Source: Candidatus Woesearchaeota archaeon CG10_big_fil_rev_8_21_14_0_10_45_16
Lineage (GTDB): Archaea; Nanobdellota; Nanobdellia; Woesearchaeales; GW2011-AR9
Reading direction: 5' to 3'
Length of the DNA stretch: 55,097 nt
Assembly (NCBI GenBank): GCA_002762785.1
Contig: PCXY01000006.1
Span: 1-55,097, forward strand
Each line of letters begins with the position of its first letter. The first letter of the stretch is position 1. Shown here one piece after another: positions 31,601 to 38,675 of this stretch. A program made the translations under genes and the position numbers. The notes beneath the pieces are model-generated. The model saw nothing but the letters and a program-made list of their open reading frames with translations. It ran no database searches and was not told where the DNA came from.

Positions 31601-32060
31601 TGAAAGCGTTAGATACACCCCTGTAAGCACTAGCGCAGTAGAATCTTTGACTCCCATAGACAATCGAGCCTGGAGCATAACAGTATTTGCCAGCTTGACC
31701 ATCCGGACGGCTGTTACCAAGGCAGAAATCTTCATTGCCGTTTACTGCTAAAGGGCAGCAACCTTCAACCTGCCGACTATTAACGTTATTCTCAAAGACC
31801 GACGTAGACATCGCCCTTGCAAGGAAACAAGAACCGCTCTCCGGTATAGGGCTACCAGCTCCGCTTCCCTGTGCCGCGCCAATTACAGTATCGCCTATCG
31901 CCTGACCACTAAACTGCTGTGGAAAAGCAACATACCATAAGGCTACGATAACCGCAACAACGATGAGAGAGATGAGAAGGATATGATGGGCTTTGGGCTG
32001 CTTCTTTGGCCTAGGTGCTCTACGGACTACTTTCTTCGTACTATTACCCCTTTTTGACAT
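28659..32060 (-). CDS. Very large TM-anchored surface protein with repeated beta domains
   Basis: 1133 aa. A basic cytosolic N-terminus (KKVVRRAPRPKKQPK), TM (about 26-46), then FSGQAIGD. Cys-rich region 75-250, including VCNNGEDDDHNGVTDANDPACG, a probable metal-binding loop. From about 255 on there are at least four similar beta domains marked by LILNDEYYLLEY, LKYHDILYLVGH, LKLDQSYYLLGH and FNISGSYYLPDA, each preceded by a helix such as FIDSMVAGRR or FINTFARGRK. An extracellular structural or adhesive role is likely. No catalytic motif seen. Confidence 0.8.
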   Translation of the reverse strand: MSKRGNSTKKVVRRAPRPKKQPKAHHILLISLIVVAVIVALWYVAFPQQFSGQAIGDTVIGAAQGSGAGSPIPESGSCFLARAMSTSVFENNVNSRQVEGCCPLAVNGNEDFCLGNSRPDGQAGKYCYAPGSIVYGSQRFYCASAYRGVSNAFIQCDQATEGQVTEDGRYVCSGNRWQQRVDQEGQPEQQQGVVCSSETKYKTVQLFNSNRLCNGESFISCDEFRLAPIFDPTVSIRCENQRFVVEEKVCNNGEDDDHNGVTDANDPACGNTLSYTLDNSRFEVAIKKTDRFVININGVVPDMQNIRLCDRDTANVQERATLCRSDAPYVVLDSLDSLQRTNGRPTTRSGITLLYDTPEDVKTVRLIRTETLANQEKLFPLGSFVGNMLAGNGLVLILNDEYYLLEYESGELFSTGSMKLTHLPTQEAMEIHPYAGSNWYLFDVLGQKQIAVTQRSQGRDAQFVISALEPGETPATYVQPADLSELHEVRFSLSEPTRITTPADVGQLTVCQDDNPRDGQQVKVCRNNDFEFTLQVDQLTERTLSGTALNYAFLFEVEDDVKKVSIFDLVPLRRQETPLDYDNFIDSMVAGRRIVLKYHDILYLVGHPEAALLSLEDIFITAYDGDRVSPLTVSGSESEVTAPTLDRGQITLRRNYGDPPPPFSVFALAQNEIRPINLEDDLSAPFFSTGSITVDQPILGTIETAPDDTGLFQPTFKIRAAQNLHTLQFEEPQVINGVLFYYDSAQINGAVPVKGASLYLLYDLSLQDQTHPFTDEFINTFARGRKIALKLDQSYYLLGHQANQGNVQFYDPRSLTLQSLEGDSYQSAVDGNNVAFQVPEGRIEVSVDENIRTLRFSSAARRSFMRELTVDNAVDIGASTLRLCFQVAYADTQAAKVCDDKGLLLDTIVDPIKTVRIGNTRYLLESNRQAGSNKKVFVREIILLSEDQDFSHPDWFSFIAEVVNDRKPVFNISGSYYLPDAADSRLSSFGFTPYPSGRAQRIANLQAITPISSNGTVVVEGIPVLIEQEETGLEDAPVEVLFSVPSYNILPADGQPLLLARSQQQPLQFQVNQNIYTLEIIGVAPGLVRLKLDDLLNRWFAEGDSRTVRLEGQRVTITVEEIADDVIISVRRG

Positions 32061-32121
32061 CTATCCGTGAAGATTTTTTACATTTATAAAACTATCGTGC
32101 TGACGAACCCTGTATTCAAGA

Positions 32122-32646
32122 CTATTTCCCATTCTCCAACTGCTCGATGAGATGAGTGAGGTAAGGTTTATATTTCCCTTGCGCTGAAAGAGGAAGCTGA
32201 GAATAAAAGCCGTTCATCTGCCGGAATATCTCTTTCTTCTCTTCAAAATCTGCTTTCTCCGCTTTAGGTATGAGCATCTGGATCTGTTTTTCCGCCTGCC
32301 ATTGTCCTTCCATATTCTTACGGACAGACGACAGCCGTGGATACAGCTTTCTCTTAGCACTTTCTGAAACTTTACGATACAGATGATACGCCTCTAGATA
32401 AAGATCTTTAGCGATCGTTGAGCCTTGCTGCATCTCCTGTTCTAACTGCACAAGCTTCTTCTCTAATTTTCGGGACGGACCGAAGTGATGGAATGCGAGC
32501 AGCACTATGATAGCTGCAACCACCAGTATCAATAAGACCAGAACCCATATTTTCAATTCTGGAAGGAAGAAATAGGCGGCGATAAGTATCAACGACAACA
32601 CACCGAGAACTATCAGAGATAATCCTATCGAACCCTTTTTTTCCAT
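32122..32646 (-). CDS. Membrane protein with two TMs and a coiled-coil domain
   Basis: 174 aa, unrecognised. Two adjacent hydrophobic helices (about 8-27 and 31-51), then a charged helical region (KLEKKLVQLEQEMQQGS... YRKVSESAKRKLYPRLSSVRK) ending in LTHLIEQLENGK. The layout suits a membrane-anchored scaffold. It lies between the large surface protein (61 bp) and GlyRS (32 bp), all on the same strand. Confidence 0.7.
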   Translation of the reverse strand: MEKKGSIGLSLIVLGVLSLILIAAYFFLPELKIWVLVLLILVVAAIIVLLAFHHFGPSRKLEKKLVQLEQEMQQGSTIAKDLYLEAYHLYRKVSESAKRKLYPRLSSVRKNMEGQWQAEKQIQMLIPKAEKADFEEKKEIFRQMNGFYSQLPLSAQGKYKPYLTHLIEQLENGK

Positions 32647-32678
32647 GGAGGGAAGAAGATGTTTTAGTTATATAAAAC

Positions 32679-34154
32679 TTACTTGATGAACAATTGAGAT
32701 AACCGTTCTTTCAACGAACTGACAGGAACACGTTCCTGTTTTGTCGTCTCCCTGTCGCGGATAGTGATGCTGTGGTCATCAAGGCTGTCAAAGTCGACAG
32801 TTAAGCAGTATCTGACTCCCAATTCATCAGCCCGGGCGTATCTACGGCCGACGGTGCCGCTTTCATCATAATAACAAGGAAAGGACTGCTTCAGCAAGGC
32901 TTGGACTTCTTTTGCTTTCTTGACCACATCCGGCTTGTTCTTCACCAACGGAAAGACGGCGCAGAAAAACGGCGCAAGCTGCGGGGGCAGATGCATGATG
33001 GCATTGCCTCGCTCTTGGTCATTATCGTAATTCAAGTCAAGAAGAGCATAAACATTCCGGTCAACGCCGAAACTAAGTTCCAGGACATGAGGGATAAACT
33101 TGCTGTTCGATTCTTCATCATGGATGACCATGGTCTGCTTAGACACTTCCTGATGACCTTTCAAGTCATGGTCTGTCCGGTAATGAAGACCGCCCATCTC
33201 CGTAAACCCATGCTCAGACAATTCTATCTCGATGTCAAAATGGTACTTGTTATAGAACGCTTTCTCTTTGTCATCTAGTTGGTAGAGACGGAACTTGTCT
33301 TTAGAGATCTTTAACGTGTCCAGATAGAACTGCTGGATCTTCACCAGATGATAGACATAGAACTGCGGAAGACCTTCGTTGAGCAGCATCTGCGGTGTCC
33401 TTTCCACAGTCATGTTGCTTTCACGATCTGCTACCAAGACCACCTGCAAAGGATACTCTTTTACAGACGAAAAATCAGGATGTTCATCAACTTTCGCTGG
33501 ATTGAAGAAGATCTGCAGTTCCGCTTGGGTAAATTCCCTTTGTCTTAAAGTAAGATTTCTCGGAGAGATCTCATTACGGAAAGCTTTGCCGACCAGGGCC
33601 AATCCTAACGGCAGCTTCTTCCTCTGCAGTTCGTATTGCAGACGGAAATTGACGTAAGGCGACTGCGCTGTTTCCGGCCTCAGATATCCCGGCGAACCGT
33701 TAGCTCCCAAAGAGACTGAAAACATCAGGTTTAACGTTTTTACATCGACAATCTTGGTGCCAGACACCGGACATTTGATATTGTTCTTGGTGATGATCTC
33801 TTTCATCTCCGGGATGGAAAGACCTTCCGCTCTTTTCCCAGTCGCTTTCTCGATCAGGTGATCAGCCCGTTCAAAGTGGCCGCTTTCGGAGATGGCTACC
33901 GGATCCATGAAGTTTTCCAGATGGCCGGACGCTTTGAAGACGTTTTCGTGCATGATCTGAGCCGTATCGATCTCAAAATAATTGTCATCTAAAGACAGGA
34001 AATATTTACGCCAGAGATTCTCAAAATTATGTTTCAGCTTTGTGCCCGTATGCCCATAGTCATAGAAGCCAGCCAGACCGCCGTAGATCTCGGAAGAGGG
34101 ATAGATAAATCCCTTATTCTTGAAAAAGGTAGCAAGCTCTTTGGTAGTAGGCAT
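32679..34154 (-). CDS. glyS: Glycine-tRNA ligase
   Basis: 491 aa, class II, archaeal/eukaryal alpha2 type. Visible are the N-terminal FFKNKGFIYPSSEIYGGLAGFYDYG, motif 2 KAFRNEISPRNLTLRQREFTQAE, and motif 3 region ELSFGVDRNVYALLD, followed by the anticodon-binding domain (PVSSLKERLSQLF end). It charges tRNA-Gly. The gene name follows usual archaeal annotation (glyS/glyQS). The start 42 bp from rfcL suggests its own promoter, with a TATA-like TTTAATAAC nearby. Confidence 0.96.
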   Translation of the reverse strand: MPTTKELATFFKNKGFIYPSSEIYGGLAGFYDYGHTGTKLKHNFENLWRKYFLSLDDNYFEIDTAQIMHENVFKASGHLENFMDPVAISESGHFERADHLIEKATGKRAEGLSIPEMKEIITKNNIKCPVSGTKIVDVKTLNLMFSVSLGANGSPGYLRPETAQSPYVNFRLQYELQRKKLPLGLALVGKAFRNEISPRNLTLRQREFTQAELQIFFNPAKVDEHPDFSSVKEYPLQVVLVADRESNMTVERTPQMLLNEGLPQFYVYHLVKIQQFYLDTLKISKDKFRLYQLDDKEKAFYNKYHFDIEIELSEHGFTEMGGLHYRTDHDLKGHQEVSKQTMVIHDEESNSKFIPHVLELSFGVDRNVYALLDLNYDNDQERGNAIMHLPPQLAPFFCAVFPLVKNKPDVVKKAKEVQALLKQSFPCYYDESGTVGRRYARADELGVRYCLTVDFDSLDDHSITIRDRETTKQERVPVSSLKERLSQLFIK

Positions 34155-34196
34155 GGTAGATAAGGAGTTGATAGGGGTTATTAAAGTTTTTGTGAA

Positions 34197-35393
34197 TCAC
34201 TTCCGCAGCCAGTCCACTTCTTCAGCTGTAAGGTCTAATTCTTCTGCGATGGCCTTGCCGCGATTGTTCCTGAAGATCGGCTGCAGGTACGCCACCTGTT
34301 CAAAGGCTACCTTTTTAGAAGTATGCGTGGCTAGGGCTAACTTTTCAGCAATCTCTTTCTTCTTGGCCAGCTTCATCTTAGCCTGCCACATCTGCAGGAA
34401 ACGCATGGTCTGGCTGTAGGGAACAAATTCGGGATTCTTCTCGTCTTTGGCTGAAGATATTCCTGCCGTCAGAAGATTGCTGATGTAGACCAGGAACCGC
34501 CAGTGCTGCCGTTTCCGGATGCGTCCCTGAAAGACATCTGCTCTAGCCAGGTGTTCATAAGCTTTGGCTAAGGAAGAAGCTGTTTTGTATTCCTTTGAGA
34601 GGTTAGCATCTATCCAGAAGATGACCTGCTCCATGTCCACGTCAACGTCATCCAAAGCAGGAAGAGCATTTTCTACTGAGGAAGACTTAAAGATCAGCCG
34701 TAAGGCGTTGAGGATAGTATCGGTCCGCTTTCTCTGAGACAATTGAGTTACCGTCTCGAAATCGACTTTTTTCTGGGCCGTGCAGGTGTGCAGGTCCAGC
34801 AAGGCAGCCCGCATGTCACCGTCGGCCTGCCTGGCTAAAGAATTGATCGCTTTTTCTTCTGCAGGGATATTCTCCTGCTCACAAACCCACAATAAGCCGT
34901 GGGCGATGGAACGATATTGCAGCTTGTGAAATTCGATGTTCTTGCAGACCTTTTTTATCGGCTTGAACTTGCTTTCAGTAATATCGTTGGCTGTCAAGAC
35001 AACAGGAAAAGAAGAATTTTCTAACGCTTTGACTAAGGCCGGGATGCAGCCCCGGTCTTTGATACCAGAAATGTTGTCCACCTCGTCTATCAAGATGATC
35101 TTGGGACGGAAGAATAATGACTGCTGGCCCAGAGCCGCGCCCATGAACGAGCTGATAGCTGCCTCATTACGCAGGTCGGAAGAGTTCAGTTCCAGAAGGT
35201 CATAATCTAGTTCTTTAGCTATGGCATAGACCGAAGAGGTTTTTCCGGTGCCGATCGGACCGTATAATAACGCAGCTCTTTCTTTAGAGTTCTTGTAATG
35301 CTGGATGAAATCTTTCAGTTGGGCCACTGCTGCATCCTGGCCGAAGATCTGGTTCTGGTTCTTAGGCGCGTACTTGATGGTAAATAAAGTCAT
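34197..35393 (-). CDS. rfcL: Replication factor C large subunit
   Basis: 398 aa. N-terminal AAA+ clamp-loader ATPase: KYAPKNQNQIFGQDAAVAQLKDF, Walker A GPIGTGKTSS (46-55), Walker B IILIDEVDNISG, sensor region VVLTANDI. The helical lid and C-terminal RFC-L domains follow. It loads the PCNA sliding clamp together with small subunits, which are not in the window. The C-terminus lacks an obvious PIP box. A plus-strand gene (35468) diverges from the same 74-bp promoter region. Confidence 0.93.
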   Translation of the reverse strand: MTLFTIKYAPKNQNQIFGQDAAVAQLKDFIQHYKNSKERAALLYGPIGTGKTSSVYAIAKELDYDLLELNSSDLRNEAAISSFMGAALGQQSLFFRPKIILIDEVDNISGIKDRGCIPALVKALENSSFPVVLTANDITESKFKPIKKVCKNIEFHKLQYRSIAHGLLWVCEQENIPAEEKAINSLARQADGDMRAALLDLHTCTAQKKVDFETVTQLSQRKRTDTILNALRLIFKSSSVENALPALDDVDVDMEQVIFWIDANLSKEYKTASSLAKAYEHLARADVFQGRIRKRQHWRFLVYISNLLTAGISSAKDEKNPEFVPYSQTMRFLQMWQAKMKLAKKKEIAEKLALATHTSKKVAFEQVAYLQPIFRNNRGKAIAEELDLTAEEVDWLRK

Positions 35394-35467
35394 GGGGTTT
35401 CTGGAAGCACCTGGTTTTTAATCTTTGCGGAGAAAAGTTTATCTACTTTGAATGATCCGATAGAACC

Positions 35468-35635
35468 ATGAAAGACATCGTCTTCATAAAAGAGGAAGCT
35501 TACAAGAGCCTCCGGCCGGAAGAGGATAAAAAGTTCCGTAACGTTGTCCTGAAAGCGGCCAAGACGCCTTCCCTTGATTTCAGCATAGGCGAACCCTATC
35601 AAGAAGAAGAAGAAGAAGATCAAGAAGAAGAGTAA
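35468..35635 (+). CDS. Small acidic-tailed protein
   Basis: 55 aa starting MKDIVFIKEEAYKSLRPEED and ending in a Glu/Asp-rich tail encoded by GAA/GAG repeats. A TATA-like GTTTATCT sits about 28 bp before the ATG, indicating leaderless transcription. It lies between rfcL (divergent) and guaB (same strand, about 70 bp downstream). No family recognised. The opposite-strand reading is discounted because it overlaps rfcL and is Phe-rich only as the complement of GAA repeats. Confidence 0.6.
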   Translation: MKDIVFIKEEAYKSLRPEEDKKFRNVVLKAAKTPSLDFSIGEPYQEEEEEDQEEE

Positions 35636-35708
35636 CCTTTTATATCCTCAAACCCAGCAATCTATTTAAAGAGGAATCAGTATCTCTTTCTATCGGGTGA
35701 GATGCTCG

Positions 35709-37127
35709 ATGCGAACTGGATTAACATATTCTGATGTGCTGCTTGTCCCGAAAAGGACGCCTTTATCATCGCGAAGCGAAGCGGATGTTTCCACAAGATG
35801 GAGCAAGAACATAACGCTCAGCGTCCCGTTGGTAAGTTCTAACATGGCCACGGTAACTGAACACAGGATGGCTATCGCCATGGCTCGGGAAGGCGGCCTG
35901 GGAGTCATCCATCAGTTCGGCAGCATCGAAGAGCAGGTAGAGGAAGTTAAGAAAGTCAAACGTTCCACCAGCTATATCATAGAACAGCCGATCTCTATCT
36001 CGCCTTATTATACCGTCCGGGAAGCGGTGGAGAAGATGGAATCGGCCGGAGTGACCAGCCTGTTGGTGGAAGAAGGCGGACGGTTAGTAGGCATCTTTAC
36101 GTCCCGTGATTATCTGTTTGAAGAAAATCTTGACAAGAGTGTCAAAGAAGTGATGACGCCAAAAGAAAAGCTGATCACCGCACCTTCCGGCGTGCCCATG
36201 GAAGAAGCCAAACAGATCCTTCATCAGCACCGTATCGAAAAACTGCCATTGGTCGAAGGAGATATCGTCAGGGGCTTGATCACCACGCAGGATATCAAGA
36301 AACTGGAGCAGTGGCCTTCTGCTACCAGAGATGGAAAAGGAAGATTGAGGGTTGCCGCTGCCATCGGCGTCAAAGATGCCGTGGAAAGAGGCAGAGCGTT
36401 GGTGGAAGCAGGTGTCGATTGTCTGGTGTTAGACGTGGCCCATGCTCATTCTGATCTGGTTATCGAGAAGCTGAAGGAGCTGAAGAAAAACTTTTCAGTA
36501 GATGTGGTCGTCGGCAACATCGCCACGGCGGAAGCAGCCAGGGACCTCATCGAAGCTGGAGCCGACGGATTAAAGATCGGCATCGGACCATCTCCTGTCT
36601 GCACCACCAGGATCATCGCCGGTTCAGGTGTGCCGCAGCTTACCGCAGTGATGGACGTCGTCAGCGCCGCTAAAGAATATGGTGTTCCAGTGACGGCCGA
36701 CGGCGGTGTGAAATATCCCGGCGATGCCGTGAAAGCCTTAGCGGCAGGCGCTTCCACGATCTACTCGGGAAACTTGTTTGCCGGCACCGATGAAGCTCCG
36801 GGGATGATCATATTGAAAGACGGCAAACGGTACAAGAAATATCATGGCAGCGCTTCTTATGAAAGCAACCATATCAGGAAGGAAAGCTCTTCTGGCAAAA
36901 GGGTGAAAGAACGGCTTGATGTTTTTGTGGAAGGTGTGTCAACATTAGTAGATTATAAAGGAACGGTCAGCGAAGTCATCAAGAGCCTGGTGAAAGGTGT
37001 GCAGTCTGGCATCTCTTATTGCGGTGGAAGAAACATCACAGAGATGCAGCAGAAGGCAGAATTCATCCAGATCACCTCAGCCGGCTGGGAAGAGAGCAAG
37101 AGCCGAGGCATGAAAGTGAGCGAGTAG
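35709..37127 (+). CDS. guaB: Inosine-5'-monophosphate dehydrogenase
   Basis: 472 aa from MRTGLTYSDVLLVPKRTPL. It has a TIM barrel with inserted CBS pair (about 93-200: VREAVEKMESAGVTSLLVEEGGRLVGIFT and VKEVMTPKEKL). The active-site loop GIGPSPVCTTRIIAGSGVPQ carries the catalytic Cys, followed by TADGGVKYPGDAVKALAAGA. It oxidises IMP to XMP with NAD+, the committed step to GMP. GGGTGAG about 8 nt upstream supports the ATG at 35709 over the in-frame GTG at 35697. A family A element begins 13 bp after the stop. Confidence 0.95.
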   Translation: MRTGLTYSDVLLVPKRTPLSSRSEADVSTRWSKNITLSVPLVSSNMATVTEHRMAIAMAREGGLGVIHQFGSIEEQVEEVKKVKRSTSYIIEQPISISPYYTVREAVEKMESAGVTSLLVEEGGRLVGIFTSRDYLFEENLDKSVKEVMTPKEKLITAPSGVPMEEAKQILHQHRIEKLPLVEGDIVRGLITTQDIKKLEQWPSATRDGKGRLRVAAAIGVKDAVERGRALVEAGVDCLVLDVAHAHSDLVIEKLKELKKNFSVDVVVGNIATAEAARDLIEAGADGLKIGIGPSPVCTTRIIAGSGVPQLTAVMDVVSAAKEYGVPVTADGGVKYPGDAVKALAAGASTIYSGNLFAGTDEAPGMIILKDGKRYKKYHGSASYESNHIRKESSSGKRVKERLDVFVEGVSTLVDYKGTVSEVIKSLVKGVQSGISYCGGRNITEMQQKAEFIQITSAGWEESKSRGMKVSE

Positions 37128-37140
37128 TGATAATAAAAAA

Positions 37141-37263
37141 GTACGTATTTAGTTAAGTGGGTGAGCGCCGCCCACTGAGGCGATGGCGCACTAGAAGTCA
37201 TTTTAGAATATGCGCCATAATGACGCCGTGCTGCGCTCACAAGGAACGCAACTAAATACGTAC
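37141..37263. mobile_element. Family A MITE-like element (shortest intact copy)
   Basis: 123 bp with intact ends GTACGTATTTAGTT and AACTAAATACGTAC. Interior hairpin ATGGCGCA...TGCGCCAT. Flanks are A-rich (ATAAAAAA and AAAAAAGA), so an 8-bp duplication is possible but uninformative. It lies between the convergent genes guaB and the lipoprotein, the only copy not beside a promoter. The copy at 53813-53990 is this sequence plus a 55-bp palindromic insert. Confidence 0.85.
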
Positions 37264-37276
37264 AAAAAAGAAAAAA

Positions 37277-37723
37277 TTAATCTACTTTCCCATCTTGGAT
37301 GTGGATCTCGGTGGTCTGCGGTTCAGGCATGGCCGGATTGGAGACAGTCGTCACAACCCACATCTCTTTATAGGTATTGTCAAAGTAATAAGTAGTTTCT
37401 GACTTGATCGCACCTATAGGTGAATCGATCTCTGACGTGGCTTCGGCCTGGCAGAAACTTTTTCCTTTGTAGGTGGTCATACCGATGATCTTAGAATCAA
37501 CATTTCCTTCTGGAGAATCATAGGTATAGGTCTGGCCTGCGATGCAGAAATCAGCGACTTTAGGAACATCCTCCACAGCCACATCCTCCATGTCAACGGT
37601 GACTTCCACCGTATCTCCATCCCTATCAACAGCAACATCCGCGCTGCCGTTATCATTCGTATCAACTGTACAACCCGCGATCAGTAAAGATAACAAGGCC
37701 AACAATACTATCATCTGTTTCAT
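37277..37723 (-). CDS. Predicted lipoprotein
   Basis: 148 aa. Signal peptide with lipobox LLIAGC (Cys18), a Asp/Glu/Thr-rich linker (VDTNDNGSADVAVDRDGD), then a compact domain with two Cys (FCIAGQTYTY and SFCQAEA) that may form a disulfide. AAGGAGGT lies about 10 nt upstream of the ATG, and a TATA-like sequence (TTTTTAAA on the minus strand) at 37760-37767. No family recognised; extracellular anchoring is inferred from the lipobox. Confidence 0.75.
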   Translation of the reverse strand: MKQMIVLLALLSLLIAGCTVDTNDNGSADVAVDRDGDTVEVTVDMEDVAVEDVPKVADFCIAGQTYTYDSPEGNVDSKIIGMTTYKGKSFCQAEATSEIDSPIGAIKSETTYYFDNTYKEMWVVTTVSNPAMPEPQTTEIHIQDGKVD

Positions 37724-37781
37724 AATTCATTACCTCCTTACGAAGATCAAAGTCATCAGTTTAAAAACATTCCTTTCAGCG

Positions 37782-38121
37782 GTACGTATTTAGTTGCGTT
37801 CTTTGTGAGCGCAGCACGGCACATAGATTTTTGCGCTTATGTAAAAATAGCCAGAAAACCACTGGCTTTAGTCTGTGGATGTCCACAGCAAAGCAACAAC
37901 TTTGCTGGGACGCCAGAGAAGTCATCGCTTCTCTGTGCGAATGGCCTGACTTTTCTGGCTATTTTGCATCCTAAAAATGCGTGGTCAGAGAAACCGTCTT
38001 TTTTCAAACCCCGTCTTTTAGGGCGGGGTAAGACGGTTTCACGCATTTTTATGATTTTAATTCCATTATGGCAAAAATGTGCCTCATTTGGCGGCGCTCA
38101 CCCACTTAACTAAATACGTAC
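37782..38121. mobile_element. Family A element carrying a nested family B element
   Basis: 340 bp. Outer ends GTACGTATTTAGTTGCGTTC and CACTTAACTAAATACGTAC. Flanking octamers TTTCAGCG and TCTCAGTG look like a decayed 8-bp duplication. The interior from about 37839 to 38053 is a family B double hairpin, with ATGTAAAAATAG at one end and CGCATTTTTATG at the other. The copy at 8989-9113 has continuous sequence across that junction, proving insertion of B into A. Starts 14 bp upstream of the TATA box of the lipoprotein gene. Confidence 0.85.
37839..38053. mobile_element. Family B element nested in family A
   Basis: About 215 bp. Hairpin 2 arms AAAATAGCCAGAAAA / TTTTCTGGCTATTTT and hairpin 1 arms CACGCATTTTT / AAAAATGCGTG. 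Inside hairpin 1 lies CCCCGTCTTTTAGGGCGGGG, a GC hairpin typical of IS605-type element ends. It contains a further internal hairpin (AGAGAAG..CTTCTCT) absent from the solitary copy at 23674-23830. Confidence 0.75.
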
Positions 38122-38135
38122 TCTCAGTGGATTTT

Positions 38136-38597
38136 TCAGTAGAAATTCACCACATGGTCGACCAGCTCTTCGCCATCGTAACGGAACTTGGCTGAGAAGA
38201 ACTTATCCTGGTCCAGCCAGGGCATGAAGAACTTGTCGCCAGCATGTCGTTTCAGCGTATGGAACTGGTCGTCGGGGATCCATTCTAATTTTCCTTCTGG
38301 TGAATCGATAAGGTTGCCGTCATATTCTTCTGCGACAAAGATGTAAACATGCCCGTTGTTCTTGGTCTTGTCGTGGACATCCTGAAAAGTGATGCTGCCT
38401 TTAAGGACGGGATCTTTTATCCTCAGACCGCTTTCTTCTTCTACTTCCCTTTGCACGCATTCCTCGGGCGTCTCACCAGACTCAAATTTCCCCCCTAAGC
38501 CGTTCCAGAAGCCGTCATGGACACAGTTTTCTTTCCTGACATGAAGCATGAGCGTCTTGCCTTCTTTTCGGATGAAACAAAGAGTCATCAGTTTCAT
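38136..38597 (-). CDS. Nudix hydrolase (MutT/8-oxo-dGTP diphosphatase type)
   Basis: 153 aa. The Nudix box is complete: GGKFESGETPEECVQREVEEESGL, with the metal-binding REVEEE. The N-terminus TLCFIRKEGKTLMLHVRKENCVHDGFWNGLGG fits the MTH1/MutT-like 8-oxo-dGTP or nucleotide-sanitising group. Substrate uncertain. It is divergent from valS, with less than 80 bp between the start codons. Confidence 0.92.
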   Translation of the reverse strand: MKLMTLCFIRKEGKTLMLHVRKENCVHDGFWNGLGGKFESGETPEECVQREVEEESGLRIKDPVLKGSITFQDVHDKTKNNGHVYIFVAEEYDGNLIDSPEGKLEWIPDDQFHTLKRHAGDKFFMPWLDQDKFFSAKFRYDGEELVDHVVNFY

Positions 38598-38675
38598 GCC
38601 TTTCTCCGAAGTTCCGATTTATATAAACATTTTGTCTCAATTAACTTTTTAAACCAGCTCAAAATAACCACCAAG

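Noticed and set aside
35390-35623. 77-codon minus-strand ORF starting MIFFFFFLIGF
   Set aside because: The Phe run is the complement of the GAA repeats encoding the acidic tail of the plus-strand gene at 35468, which has a better TATA box.
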